Notes under the pieces: model-generated
Told to the model about the DNA's origin: nothing
Database searches by the model: none
What the model saw: only the letters and a program-made list of their open reading frames with translations
Program-made: the position numbers and the translations under genes
Assembly (NCBI GenBank): GCA_036924085.1
Contig: JAVGWX010000004.1
Coordinates: forward strand, 41,978,793 to 42,042,792
DNA from: Ariolimax columbianus
Taxonomy: Eukaryota; Mollusca; Gastropoda; Stylommatophora; Arionidae
Length of the DNA: 64,000 nucleotides
Reading direction: 5' to 3'
Part shown: positions 46,240 through 58,317 of the stretch, piece after piece
Layout: each line of letters starts with the position of its first letter
How positions within the stretch are numbered: the first letter of the stretch is position 1

Positions 46240-46606
46240 GAGACGGGATCAAGATGTTGAGCAGCGCATGAGCAGCAGCGGTTAGCGACCCATAGCTGAC
46301 TGTTATCGTCAGAACCAGCGAACCAGAGCTGCCAAAACGTTTCTACACCTCCACGCGGTGATCCTGGACAACAGACTGCAATTGAGCTGACTGGGTGAGT
46401 AGAAGGGATCGAAAAGGGAAGGCAACCCGGTAATAACAATGTCTGCTGAAGACAGATGTGTTGCATCGAAAGGTGCAAATATCGTATTGAAGCTGTAAAC
46501 TACCACACAACGCATTCCGTTCTCCGGACTACATCCTGCTACTTGCAAAGTCATTTTCATGGCTTGGTAGCGGGAGATTGAGAGCAAACGAAGAAGAAGA
46601 AGAAGA
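46240..46606 (+). mobile_element. GAA-tailed SINE-like repeat, longest version
   Basis: Blocks: 'gcagcagcggttagcgaccc', 'gcgaaccagagctgcc', 'ctacacctccacgcggtgat', 'ggtgcaaatatcg', 'agctgtaaactaccacacaa', 'cattctccggactacatcct' and 'agcaaacgaagaagaagaag'. It provides the link between the two sub-forms at 9938 and 34610. Confidence 0.7.
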
Positions 46607-47392
46607 CCAAAATACTTACTTGTCTCAGGCAGTAAAAAAAATGCCTTACATGAAGAAAAAAAGCAAACTTTTGATAGGGCGAGCAAAGACGACCTTACTG
46701 CAAACCTACAAAGAACGGCTAGTGCTTTCTCCATTGTTCTTTCACTTCCCTGTCAACAAGTTATTCACTTTTTTATTTATGTATCAAATGTGGGGTATTG
46801 TTTATATACTTTTTTTTCAAAACAGAAGGATACTCTACACTCTGTTGGACTGATTGAATGGTATACATGTTAGCGTATGTGTAGGAATCTTCTACCCAAC
46901 ACAGGTTAGGCCATACTATTAAGCGACCTTTACAACATGCATCTAGTGTGTCAGTAAGCATATTCTCGTCTCTATCAAATACAATTTCCCCCCCCCCCCA
47001 TCCCCCACCTAAATAACCACTATGCAATACTCGACTATATTTCCCCTTTTCATTTCATTGCATTAACAGACAAACAAATGAAGTATTCATCTCGAACAGG
47101 GTAAAGGATTGTTTTACCCCCGCCTGTTTTCCATACACACACGCGCACACACACACACACACACACCCATACACAAATAACCACACACTGATGTATTATG
47201 TGATCAAATGGTTTCGTATTTCGCCATAATTAAGATAAACCCTTCACGTAAATTATAATAATAGCTAACAATTTGAGATATGTGTAACATATCCATTCAC
47301 AGTTAATAAAGTGATTAGTACAACGCGAAACCTGTTGTCTTTATCAATATACACTAATTCGTAGCTTCTATATAGCAGATTGTTTTTAAAAA
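46607..47392. repeat. Mostly unrecognised, with simple repeats
   Basis: Contains a C run at 46987-46998 and a (CA)n array at about 47138-47167. Nothing else is recognised. Confidence 0.5.
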
Positions 47393-49250
47393 AAAATTTC
47401 GGAGGAGGTCGGCAGTTATAAAGAGGTCAAGAAAGCCATACAACAAAAGATGAGAGAGGCGAAAGAAGCGTGGATATGTGAGCAATGCGCAAACATCGAA
47501 GAGAGACTAAACAGAAAGGATGCTAAAGGAGCATACAAGGTTGTCAAAGAACTGGTAGCACCAAGACAAAGCAGGAACCTTATGATACATGATAAGAACG
47601 GCAAGTGTCTCATTGAGGGAAATGACGCACTGGCAAGATGGACAGAGTACTGTTCCGAGCTATACAACTATGAAGGGCGAAACAAACCTGAGAAAACATT
47701 CCCCCCAACACCAACAAATATAGAGGATAACCAACTGATAACGAAGGAAGAGGTAATTGCAGCGGTAAAGACATTGAGAAGAGGGAAGGCGGCCGGCGTG
47801 GACAATATACCAGCAGAGCTCTTACAAGCAGGTGGAGAGGTAGTGGTGGAAGGCCTAACACACATCTGTAACAAAATATGGGCGACAGGAAACTGGCCGG
47901 ACTTATGGACGAAATCAATAGTTATACCGTTAGATAAGTCTGTAAACCTAAAGATGTGCCAAAATTACAGAGCAATAAGTCTCATTAGCCACCCTAGCAA
48001 GGGCATGCTCAGATTAATCCTCGACCGATTGAAACCCCAAGCAGAGAACATTATTACCGAGGAGCAAGCAGGGTTCAGACAGGGAAGAAGCACTACAGAA
48101 CATATATTTAATTTAAGGCTGCTAAGCGAGAAATATATAGAACAGCAGCAAACACTGTAGTTTGATAGGGTATGGCATAAAGCGCTTTGGGCAACCATGA
48201 GGATGTATGATATCAACGGAAATATTATAACGGTCCTTGAACACCTGTATAACAAGGCGTCTAGCACAGTTCTTGTGAATGGGAGGCGAGGAGACTGGTT
48301 TCGCACATCAGTTGGTATGAGACAGGGATGTACACTCTCTCCAACTCTTTTCAATAAATTCCTTGAAGGAATTATGAGTGAGGCACTTGGAGGTCACGTT
48401 GGTACTGTCAAGATAGGGGGCCGAACGATTACCAACCTTCGTTTTGCAGATGATATCGACGGGTTGGCGGGTTCAGAAGCAGAACTTCAGGAATGGGTCA
48501 GAAGGCTCGATGAAACAGCTCTTGACTATGGTATGGAGATAAACGCTGGAAAGACAAAATTAATGACCAACAACGCTACGGGCTTCAACAACAAGATAAA
48601 AGCTAACAGTCAGGAACTCGAAGTGGTTGATCGTTTTAAATATCTTGGGTCGATTGTCAGTGATGAAGAATCAAAATGTGAAGTGTTGGCCAGAATAGCA
48701 CAGACAATAGCGGCGCTTGCACGGCTTAACAAAATCTGGCAAGATAAACGGTTAGCACTAAGCACGAAAATCAGATTAATGCGTACACTGGTCCTGTCAA
48801 TATTCCTCTATGCGTGTGAGACATGGACAGTTACAGCTGACCTTTAACGAAGGATACAGGCCTTGGAGTAGATGTTTCCGAAAACTTTTAAACGTCACGT
48901 ACACAGATCGAGTTACAAACGAGGAAATACGAGATAGAATTACAACAGCAATAGGGCCTTTCGAAGATCTCTTGGCAACTGTCAAAAGAAGGAAACTCAC
49001 TTGGTACGGTCACATATCGAGGTCAAGTGGTCTTACAAACACAATCCTCCACGGGAAGGTGCATGGCAGACGACGAAGAGGCCGGCCGAAAAAGAGATTG
49101 GAGGACAACATAAAAGAATGGACCAGTCTCCGACCAGAAGAGTCACGGGCAGCGGCATCTGACAGAGAGGGGTGGCGTGGAGTTGTGAGGATGTCTTTAT
49201 GTGTTCCCAAACGACCTCACCGGTTACGGGATGACGTGACCTGACCTCAC
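47393..49250 (+). pseudogene. LINE RT and C-terminal region, best copy of its family
   Basis: 5'-truncated LINE. A first open piece (47450-48160) holds VNLKMCQNYRAISLIS and EEQAGFRQGRSTTEHIFNL. It ends at a stop and a small deletion where V-D-x-x-K-A-F should be. A second piece (48197-48847) has RQGCTLSPTLFN, LRFADDIDGLAG (active site), DRFKYLGSIVSD and LYACETWTVT. A third (48880-49244) has RKLTWYGHISR, GRRRRGRPKKR and a C-terminal RLRDDVT. It ends in 'gacctgacctcacctga'. It is the same family as 12005-12888 and 23300-24990. Confidence 0.88.
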
Positions 49251-49251
49251 C

Positions 49252-49420
49252 TGATATAGCAAAGTGGTAGTTCGCTAACGTCTCACTACTAAAGTACCCG
49301 GTTCGGTCCTCGTTATCGCTTCGCGCCCTTCTACCTGATGTAAAATAGCCCCTGTTCTATTGTTATCAATGGAAAGACCTTGAGGAAGGAAAATAACCCC
49401 ACCATCTAAACATGCGCTTA
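49252..49420 (+). mobile_element. tRNA-derived SINE, probable
   Basis: A-box-like 'gcaaagtggtagttcgct' and B-box-like 'ggttcggtcctcg' about 35 bases apart, followed by an unrelated body. Orientation is as the preceding LINE. Confidence 0.5.
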
Positions 49421-49624
49421 GGTTAAATACAATGAAGTCTGTAACACTTCATCAACGACAGCAAAGTCAGCTGTTGAACTACCTTTAACTTTTTAGACTG
49501 CATGTATATCGTCAAAAGTACGACACCACTGAAACATTCCGGAGTGCAACTGATTTACTAAAATATGATTAGTTAATATAGGGTTATTTCCATAATTCTG
49601 CAGATTATCTAAGCCGACCTGCAG

Positions 49625-50065
49625 ATACATATACCAGATCTAATATCGAACCACTTACCAGACCTAACATGGAACCACATCCCAGACCTAACATGGAACT
49701 GCATACCACACCTAACATCGAACCACATTCAGACCTAACATCGAACCACATCCCAGACCTAACATCGAACCACATCCAGACCTAACATCGAACCACATCC
49801 CAGACCTAACATCGAACCACATCTCAGACCTAACATTGAACCACATCCCAGACCTAACATGGAACCACATCCCAGACCTAACATCGAACCACATCCCAGA
49901 CCTAACATCGAACCACATCTCAGACCTAACATCGAACCACATCCCAGACCTAACGGAACCACATCCCAGACCTAACAGGGAACCACATTCAGACCTAACA
50001 TCGAACCACATCCCAGACCTAACATCGAACCACATCCCAGACCTAACATCGAACCATGTGCACAG
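49625..50065. repeat. 24-bp minisatellite
   Basis: About 18 units of cagacctaacatcgaaccac plus atcc. Because 24 is a multiple of three, long open frames exist on both strands; they are not genes. Confidence 0.92.
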
Positions 50066-50249
50066 ACCGCGCATTGAACTTTGATTCACTTACCATCCCC
50101 AATCCACTGACAGACGATATACACATCTGCCACTCATAATGACCGTACAACATACAAATAGCTTACATTGTATCGAAATCTGTTACTGTATTTCTTATTT
50201 TCGAGCTATATTTTTAGTTTTGGTTTGTCTATTAACTGTGTTAAGGATC

Positions 50250-50460
50250 TTTTGAGTAGCAGTAGTTAGAGCTCATGTCTGTCACGCGGAAGGACCCGTT
50301 TCGGTTCTTGTCCGCGACAAAACCGGTTCATTCAGGGGTCGATAGATACCTCGTTTACTGTTAGGGAAGGCACGGCTGGGTGGGAAGTAACTGGTCGGAT
50401 CAAATGGTGAAATCGGAGACATAGTATTACTGATGTTGTTGAATGTCAACGATGAATATG
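50250..50460 (+). mobile_element. tRNA-like SINE, possible
   Basis: A-box-like 'gtagcagtagttagagctc' and B-box-like 'gtttcggttcttg'. The body contains 'cggctgggtgggaagtaact'. Confidence 0.4.
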
Positions 50461-50489
50461 TTTACACTTTCGTTTGCCCTGAATAGGGT

Positions 50490-50690
50490 GTTAAGTGGCG
50501 GATTGCTTTCCTCACATCCCATGCGTGCTGATGAAGGTGGACAGTGGTCCTCCACGCTGTTGTGCTATGCTTAGCTTCATCAGCGTTTCGTTTACTACCA
50601 CTAGGATCACGTCAATCTCCACCTCATCAATCAGATTGACTTGATACATCCTGTTTCCAGAGAGAACTGCATGGAAGTGATTTGGGTGTC
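50490..50690 (+). repeat. Dispersed repeat family 'GCTGATGAAGG' copy
   Basis: 'catgcgtgctgatgaaggtg', 'tgtgctatgcttagcttcat' and 'ggatcacgtcaatctcc' match 25190-25310. Its tail runs directly into the 38-bp minisatellite. Confidence 0.65.
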
Positions 50691-51228
50691 TTGATCAGTA
50701 TGTTTCACCCGACCCTGACCTACATAGCCTTCATCAGTGTATTTTACCCAACCCTGACTAACTTAGCCTGATCAGTATGTTTTGCCTGACCCTGACTAAC
50801 CTAGCCTGATCAGTAATTTTTGCCTGACCCTGACTAACTTAGCCTGATCAGTATTTTTTGCCTGACCCTGATTAACATAGCCTGATCAGTATTTTTTGCC
50901 TGACCCTGACTAACATAGCCTGATCAGTATGTTTCACCCGACCCTGACTAACATAGCCTGATCAGTATTTTTTGCCTGACCCTGACTAACATAGCCTGAT
51001 CAGTATGTTTCACCCGACCCTGACTAACATAGCCTGATCAGTATTTTTTGCCTGACCCTGACTAACATAGCCTGATCAGTATGTTTCACCCGACCCTGAC
51101 TAACATAGCCTGATCAGTATGTTTCACGCGACCCTAACATAGCCTGATTAGTATGTTTCACCCGACCCTGACTAACATAGCCTGATCAGTATGTTTCACG
51201 CGACCCTAACATAGCCTGATTAGTATCT
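50690..51228. repeat. 38-bp minisatellite
   Basis: About 14 units of cctgatcagtatgtttcacc followed by cgaccctgactaacatag, alternating between two variants (gtatgtttcaccc and gtattttttgcct). The unit resembles the single-copy tail of the dispersed repeat at 25415-25440 and 57545-57600. Confidence 0.9.
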
Positions 51229-51790
51229 TTGTCTGTCCAGACGTTAGTCTCCTCTCTCTGCCCGAGACACATTACAATCAAATGTCTATATAACACTTTA
51301 CCCCGCTAATAATCTGCGGTTGCTGTAGTTACCACTGGAAAGATGCAAGTAACAGGATTTTAATATTGTTGTTTTGTTAGTGTTCTGTCATAAGTTTCTT
51401 ATTTTATTGCACCTCTGCAGCCCCAATCATATTGTTCCTTTTACTTATCTCTGACAGTCTCCATTGTTGCTTATAAACGACAAAAGACAGACACGCTCTA
51501 TATTATTATAACTAAATCGAAAGACAAAGGATGAAATTTGAGATCCGATCACGTGCCATCTTCCCATCAAAGGTCGGTTGCATTTGATTTCTGAGTGTTT
51601 CTAGTACCGGTTGTGATGATAGTACAACTGTATGTAGTAAAACAAGAAACATATGGGCAGATAAAGACGGCAATGGAGCGGTGTAATTTTTGTGATCGAT
51701 AATGAAGATGAGGACGAAGATAATGATGGTGGTAGTAATGGCTAACTCGACTAAGGTATTTATATGAACTGCGATATTGATTAACTGTTG
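51229..51790. other. No recognised feature
   Basis: The 102-codon minus-strand frame (51512-51820) has hydrophobic stretches but no family resemblance, and I do not support it as a gene. Confidence 0.4.
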
Positions 51791-51799
51791 TTTGATGAT

Positions 51800-52310
51800 G
51801 AACAGGTCATCTTTTACCAAAATGGAGAAGACCTACAACACCACCTGAACTATCTCCATTTCGATTGTAACGAATATGACACGAAGATCTACCTAGAAAA
51901 GACAGAGATTATGTTCATTTCACGTGGAAAATTGCAGAAAAGTGTCCCACATCAGTGACATTAATATCGAGCACGTACAGGAGTTCGCATACCTAGGTTC
52001 AATGTTCACAGAGGACAGCAGAATGGGCATAGAGATTGCACGTAGAATACAGAAGATGAACAGTGTCCACTATCAAATTGCACCGATTTTGAAACACTAG
52101 AGTGCTTCTTTCAACTAAGAGGAAGCTGATAAATACACTATTTTTTCCTACATTGTGTTACCAATGTCAATCTTTGTCCTTACTGACAACCGTTGAGAGT
52201 TAAGATCCAGAGCTGTAACATGCGCTGTCTCAGAAGTGCAGCCGTAATGACAATCTGTGACCGAATTCGCAACACCACGTTGAGGTAGACAGTGGGGACA
52301 ACCCCAGTTA
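51800..52310 (+). pseudogene. LINE RT 3' part
   Basis: In broken frames: HHLNYLHFDCNEYDTKIYLE then KTEIMFISRGKLQKS, INIEHVQEFAYLGSMFTEDS, MGIEIARRIQKMNSVHYQI and SCNMRCLRSAAVMTICDRIR. These are the thumb and post-RT motifs of a LINE (KTE-x-M, YLGS). It has no active-site FADD. Confidence 0.75.
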
Positions 52311-52387
52311 GTGTCTACATTGACTCTCAACAAATCAATTAGTTTAGTCATTTAATCAGAACGCATTATCACCAGCCAGCATCGCAC

Positions 52388-52905
52388 CACTCTGTGACGC
52401 CGTGGGGCGAGAGCAGTAGGACATCCCACCTCTCTGTGACGCCGTGTGGCGAGAGCAGTAGGACATCCCACCTCTCTGCGACGCCGTTTGGCGAGAGCAG
52501 TAGGACATCCCACCTCTCTGTGACGCCGTTTGGCGAGAGCAGTAGGACATCCCACCTCTCTGTGACGCCGTGTGGCGAGAGCAGTAGGACATCCGACCTC
52601 TCTGTGACGCCGTGTGGCGAGAGCAGTAGGACATCCGACCTCTCTGTGACGCCGTGTGGCAAGAGCAGTAGGACATCCCAATTCTCTGTGACGCCGTGTG
52701 GCGAGAGCAGTAGGACATCCCACCTCTCTGTGACGCCGTGTGGCGAGAGCAGTAGGACATCCCACCTCTCTGTGACGCCGTGTGGCGAGAGCAGTAGGAC
52801 ATCCCACCTCTCTGTGACGCCGTGTGGCGAGAGCAGTAGGACATCCCACTTCTCTGTGACGCCGTGTGGCCAGAGCAGTAGGACATCCTACCTCTCTGCG
52901 ACGTC
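52388..52905. repeat. 42-bp minisatellite, open in several frames
   Basis: About 12 units of tctctgtgacgccgtgtggc followed by gagagcagtaggacatccca cc, highly uniform. A plus-strand frame (52394-53248) repeats a 14-residue unit (CGESSRTSHLSVTP), and two minus-strand frames are also open (units CPTALATRRHREVG and MSYCSRHTASQRGG). The simplest explanation is a multiple-of-three period without stops. No promoter, start context or known domain supports a protein. Confidence 0.9.
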
Positions 52906-53098
52906 GTTGCACTGTTTTATGCGCCGTAGCCCAGTGCATCCGACTTCAGCATGCATTTGTTCGGGGCCGCCTCCCTATCCCATGGCTGTCCCCAGCCTGC
53001 CTGCAGGGCAGCAGTTGTTTGGGTTCAGTGTTGTCTCTTCTAGGAAAGCTGTCTTACACGACTATCGGATCTTCCCTATCCGGGCTTTGATCAAGTTT
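52906..53098 (-). repeat. Stand-alone copy of the GAA-LINE leader 3' block
   Basis: The plus strand 'gttgcactgttttatgcgcc', 'cccagtgcatccgacttcag', 'ggctgtccccagcctgcctg' and 'cagcagttgtttgggttcag' parallels 16796-16970 (about three-quarters identical by eye), i.e. minus-sense leader just before the ATG, without the ORF and with diverged spacing. It may be part of another element that shares this module. Confidence 0.6.
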
Positions 53099-53107
53099 TC
53101 CATCTCG

Positions 53108-53232
53108 TTGTGCGGGCGTCAGTCAGGGATGTTGTGCGGGCATCAGTCAGGGATGTTGTGCGGGCATCAGTCAGGGATGTTGTGCGGGCGTCAGTCAGGG
53201 ATGTTGTGCGGGCGTCAGTCAGGGATGTTGTG
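53108..53232. repeat. 24-bp minisatellite, five to six units
   Basis: Units of gcgggcgtcagtcagggatg plus ttgt, nearly identical. Confidence 0.9.
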
Positions 53233-53925
53233 CTCCTCCCATGCATGAAAGGATTTGCGCCCTGGTTTTCCTCCACGATTGCTCACGTAGTTTAGTCGAC
53301 CAGTCAAAGCCGTTGCCCGAGGGGTGGCGCTGCTGTTTGTTAGCAGACTCTAGGAGCCATACGTGAGTTAGGCAGGAGCGGGGGAACCAAGTAGGGTCCA
53401 GGCCATCCTTTTTTGTTAGGAAGTGACTGCCTTTTGCCGCGAGGTGCTATCCCTTATACGCTACTGCCCTACCCCCCAATCCTCAATTTGTGTGGGCTAT
53501 TATTTCGATCGGAAAAGGTTTCCGGAGTCGATGTAGCCTCAAACATTGTGTACCAGAGCAAGTCTGGGGAAGTAAAGACGGCCCACAGGATGCAGACCAC
53601 ATTACTTCTAGTGTCCAGTTGGTCAAGAAAGTATGGGCCTATTTCTCAATGGCCTCACGACATTCAAATGGGATTATATGAGAGTTTATGATCTCATTTG
53701 TTTATGCCATTGTGTAATGATTAGTTCTGAGCGCACCTACACACCCTGCATGAGCGACAGGTGCAGGCAGAATCAGGTTCATTGGTCTGAAACAATTTGC
53801 TGCGCTACTCAGACCAAGGGTATTTATTTCGTAGTAAATATTTTTCCTAATTGATTTTACAGTTAATCCAATGTATGCATATCTTCTGGTTACCGTAGTT
53901 GTAGATACTCGCTTTTTGTGGTAAA
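53233..53925. other. No recognised feature
   Basis: No motif recognised. The 92-codon frame at 53413 is unsupported. Confidence 0.4.
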
Positions 53926-54105
53926 GATACTGGGTTAAACTCCCATTACATGCACGCTCCAGTCGCCCCAGTTTAAATGTGTACCTGACTTTCTGTTAAG
54001 AAAGGAAAGACAGACAGCTAGGAAAGGAAAAGGCCACTCCCCCTTATAAATAAGCTGCTGCCTCGTACAATGAGGCATCTAACACTTAATCTCAGATGGC
54101 AGTGA
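53926..54105 (+). mobile_element. SINE, probable
   Basis: B-box-like 'gggttaaactccc', then 'ctccagtcgccccagtttaa', 'gtgtacctgactttctgtta', 'ggccactcccccttataaat' and 'gctgcctcgtacaatgaggc'. The region 45050-45180 contains a diverged relative ('gtaaatgggtacctgactta', 'tggcactccacctcatatag'). Confidence 0.55.
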
Positions 54106-54203
54106 CTACAATTGCGCATACTTTACCTTTCATTCATACATCTGTTTGTTTGTCATGCCTAGGGTGCGTAATTTCCACTTGCCTAGACGACTCTCATTCT
54201 CGC

Positions 54204-54300
<97 letters not shown>

Positions 54301-54366
54301 CTGTTTCATTCTCTCTATAGCTCTCTCTTTCTCACTCTTTCTTTCTCTCTCTCTCTCTCTCTCTCT
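54204..54366. repeat. (CT)n-(AT)n-(CT)n microsatellite
   Basis: CT repeats 54206-54238, AT repeats 54239-54298, and CT-rich repeats to 54366. Confidence 0.95.
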
Positions 54367-54449
54367 TATTCACATGTGGTCAATATTTCATCTATCTTAT
54401 TGTTGATATTATGAACTACTCCGTAAGTGTAGTTGATCACATACATATT

Positions 54450-54915
54450 ACTAGGCCGCATACACACACACACATACACGTACACACTCTTACATGCACG
54501 CATACACGTACACACTATTACGCATACACGTACACACTCTTGCATGCACACATACATGCACACACTCTTACACACACACACATACGTACACACTCTTGCA
54601 TGCACGCATACACGTACACACTCTTACACATTCACGTACACACTCTTGCATGCACGCATACATGTACACACTCTTACACATACACGTACACACTATTTCA
54701 TTCAGGGATACACGTACATACTCTTACACATATACGTACACACTCTTGCATGTACCCATACACGAACACACTCTTACACATACACGTACACACTCCTGCA
54801 TGCACGCATACACGTACACTCTCTTGCATGCATACATACACGTACACACTCTTACACGCCCATATATACGTACACAATCTCGCATGCACCAATACACGTA
54901 CATTTACAATACAAT
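54450..54915. repeat. ACACGTACACACTC-type minisatellite
   Basis: Mixed units of about 22-28 bp: acacgtacacactcttaca with or without tgcacgcat. Long open frames in several phases are repeat artefacts. Confidence 0.9.
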
Positions 54916-55039
54916 TATAAACTCCAGCGGCAGATATGTTCACACTTGCGTAAACATTAAAGATACACATACTGGCACACACATACAACATACGAGGAAT
55001 AGTTATGCACACTGGCATTGACACACTGATATTAACATA

Positions 55040-55625
55040 CACTAGTACACACGTATAACACATAGATGTTAATACACACTGACTCACATACAAAGCCCAT
55101 GAATTTTAACACAGACTGACTTACATATAACACATGGATGTTAACACACAATGACTCCTATATAACACATGGATGTTAACACACACTAGCTCACATATAA
55201 AGCCCATGAATATTAACACACACTGACTTACATATAACACATGGATGTTCACACACAGTGACTCATATATAACATATGGATGTTAACACACACTAACTCA
55301 CACATAAAGCCCATGCATATTAACACACACTGACTCACATATAAACCCCATGAATATTCAAACACACTAATTCACACATAAGGCTATGAATATTCACACA
55401 CACTAATTCACACATAAAGCTCATGAATATTATCACTCACTGACTCACATATAAAGCCCATGAATATTAACACACACTGACTCACATATAAAGCCCATGA
55501 ATATTAACACACACTGACTCACATATAAAGCCCATGAATATTAAGACACACTGACGCACATACAAATATAACACGAGGATATAATCACATACTGACACAC
55601 AAATAACACGCATATATATTAACAC
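55040..55625. repeat. 37-bp minisatellite
   Basis: About 14 units of acacactgactcacatataa followed by agcccatgaatattaac, with an alternative 'acacatggatgttaac' ending. Confidence 0.9.
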
Positions 55626-55929
55626 AAGAGGGATGTCGTCTGAGCCCGCTGCCCTGTCAACTTTCAAACTGTGTTAGACAGCCCTGACTTTAGCTGTGGT
55701 CAGTATTTATATTTTGTTAAGAATTGCAGATGGGATATCCGGAGTAAGTCCGGTGGTGGACCAGTGGAAAGGTGGTTTAGGGCGTCATTGTAACACTTGA
55801 TCCATCTTTTTCTCATCTTCTCTATTGACGTGCAGGGAGTGTTGCCAGATTTATTTATCTGTTGAAAGTAGCTAGCGGATTGCTGACACTGCTGAAATAT
55901 GATCTGTAGCCGATGACCACAAAAAAAAC

Positions 55930-56180
55930 AAAAAAACAAAAATAATTTAAGCGGGGGCCTCGGGGTTTCTCCCCATTTTAGCTCGGTCTCTCTCGGCAGA
56001 TGGGTACCCCATCTGTCGAGAGCATCGCACAAAGCACGAACTCCGTAGCTACAGCGATGAACCCAGGGATCTCCGGAATAAATCGACATCATGGACTGAT
56101 CGTCGCAGCTCGAAATCGAACCCCGACCATTTGAACACGAGGCAAACAGCTTGACCACTTCACCACAGAGACTCCCTCGC
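55930..56180 (-). mobile_element. tRNA-derived SINE
   Basis: On the minus strand: A-box 'tggtgaagtggtcaagc' near 56165 and B-box 'ggggttcgatttc' near 56115, with tRNA-like spacing. A body with 'agagatccctgggttcatcgc' (single strand) follows, and an A/T-rich end near 55930. Confidence 0.75.
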
Positions 56181-56264
56181 CACAGTCATGCATCAACTGT
56201 TCACAACGATTTGTTTTACTGGGCGCGTTCTTGCTACATTGTTTGAAGGGATCATTATAAACCT

Positions 56265-57490
56265 CTGTAAGGGGAAGGTATCCTGCTATTAATACAATAG
56301 CTACAGGCCTATCACACTGCTGACAGTTTCCGGTAAGGTCTATGCCCACGTATTGATTGCCAGGCTAGAACATTTGCTGAAGAGACAACAACGCCCACAA
56401 CAGTAGCGTGTCAACGGTTGTAGCCCCACAATGTGTGCAATACTCGCACTTCGCCTCATCCCGGAAATGCATCGCGAGCTCAGGCGCCCCCTCCACTTTA
56501 CCAATGTCTACTTCCGGGTTGCCTTCAACTCCTTGGAAAGACCAGCTTTGCGGAAAACAATACAATGTGTGTGAGTCGCAGACATCTTGAAGGAGCTAAT
56601 TAAGAAGCTCTACTGTAATACCAATGAATGAATCGTCATCGGCCAGTACATCGCTGGCAAGGCCATATTTCTTCTCGAGTCAGTGAGAGATGTGTTCTCG
56701 CTCTATCGCTGAATGGGGTGGTACTGATTGAATCCTTGCACAGATGGAAGCGCACAACCCACAATCACCAACGTAGATATAAATGTGACATGCCTTGATT
56801 ATACAGACGACTTCCCCATAGCAAGCTCATACTCACATGCACTGATATGTTTCCTGAAGCACCTTGCATGATCAGTTTTACATCTCGGCTTCAATATTTC
56901 ATGGACGAAGACCTAAATCCAAAATTTGTTTGATGGTCTATCTGCGACAGGAATTTCCGCAAATGACAACCATGTCGATCCTACAGAGGAATTCATCTAT
57001 CTGGGCAGCAGACAGACCTCTGACGTAGGTAGCAGTCTTGATATTGACCCAATGATCGGTGTGGCAGCATCGCCTATGCACTCAATGCGCAGAGTCTGGT
57101 ATAGCAGATGCTCTCCCTAGAAATAAAACTGCACCTTTACAAATCCTGTGTCATTCTAATCTTTCTGTATGGATCCGAAACGTGGACGGTCTTGCAAAGA
57201 GATCAAAAGAGCCTTGACGCCTTGCATAACCGCTGTCAGAGGCCCATCTTTGGAATCCACTGGTATGACCTAGTTATCAACACTGCGGCCGTTCCACAAA
57301 CACATCTCCAGAGCATTGATTCGACGAGTATGATGGATCTTTGCCGCTTCTCTATCTTCGGTCATGTAGGTCGTCTTTCCCAGGATGTCCCCCCGTCTGC
57401 ACGGATGCTGCAACTGGCTGTCGAAAACAATGGTGGAAAAAGACTGTCCTACATGGAGACGCCACAGGGGTGTTTTGGGCAATACACACA
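56265..57490 (+). pseudogene. LINE RT region, decayed
   Basis: The plus strand reads in broken frames YRPITLLTVSGKVYAHVLIA then RLEHLLKRQQ (RT motif 2), CLDYTDDFPIA (corrupted active-site FADD), EEFIYLGSRQTSDVGSSLDI, LYKSCVILIFLYGSETWTV, NRCQRPIFGIHWYDLV and SIFGHVGRLSQDVP. Order and motifs are those of a LINE polyprotein related to 58318-58850. It ends in a CA-rich stretch near 57490. Confidence 0.8.
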
Positions 57491-57544
57491 CACAACACAC
57501 TGAAATACACATATTAGCACACATTTACACACACATATACCACC

Positions 57545-57880
57545 CAGACGGATGAGAGTTTGGTCAGGCACAACATACTGATCAGACATGTTAGTCAGGG
57601 CCAGGCATAATATTCTGGCCAAGACCCTCACCTCGACTTCCTGGTAGCCCACCTTGGAAGCGGCTGTTTCGTGGCAGCCTGGCTAACAGCGTAAGGGATC
57701 GACGTGATCCCCGTAGTAGTGAGCGACACGCAGATGAAGACAATCATAGTACAACCGCCTTGAGGACCCAGAACCCTCATCAGCACGCTCGGGATGTGAG
57801 GAAAGCTAATGCAAGCTGCCACTTAATGTCCTTGTCATGGCGCACAAAAGAGTAAACTACTCATTGTAGGCATTCGCAAA
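57545..57880 (-). repeat. Dispersed repeat family 'GCTGATGAAGG' copy
   Basis: The plus strand shows 'gcctggctaacagcgtaagg', 'gtgatccccgtagtagtgag', 'atcagcacgctcgggatgtg' and a tail 'ccaggcataatattctggcc', the reverse of 25190-25440. Confidence 0.65.
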
Positions 57881-58317
57881 CAACAACAACCATCCAAATG
57901 TATTTGTGCACACATCACGCAAATTTGCACCGGCTGTTAACCAGACATAACACATGAGCATTGACACCGACACACATGTTTAACATATTCACAGACATAC
58001 TTATTAACCGTGCACGAAAACAACAAATTCATTGCATTAGTTAAAACGTAGGAGGTCATGCATATTTCATTGTCTACCAGCTTTCAATCTCCACCAGCGA
58101 TACAGCCCGAAGATGTCATGACCTTGGTGACATATGTTTGGGACACATCACAAACAACAGCAATACAAATGAGAATAAGAGATCTTATGAGATCATACGG
58201 ATAAGTAATTTCACGTTCATTTGAGAAGTTCAGCTCAAATTTGTGAATATCAATTTGTTGAAAACTCAATATTTTGAATTGGAACGATTTTGTGCTGCAT
58301 CACTGAGTGTCGGCATT

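Noticed and set aside
49625..50065. CRISPR-like array
   Set aside because: Units are contiguous tandem repeats without unique spacers, in eukaryotic DNA; it is a minisatellite. The same holds for 52388-52905 and 33640-34316.
54411..55021. Histidine/threonine-rich proteins in 54411-55021
   Set aside because: Open frames exist in three phases because the CA-rich repeat lacks stops; no coding evidence.
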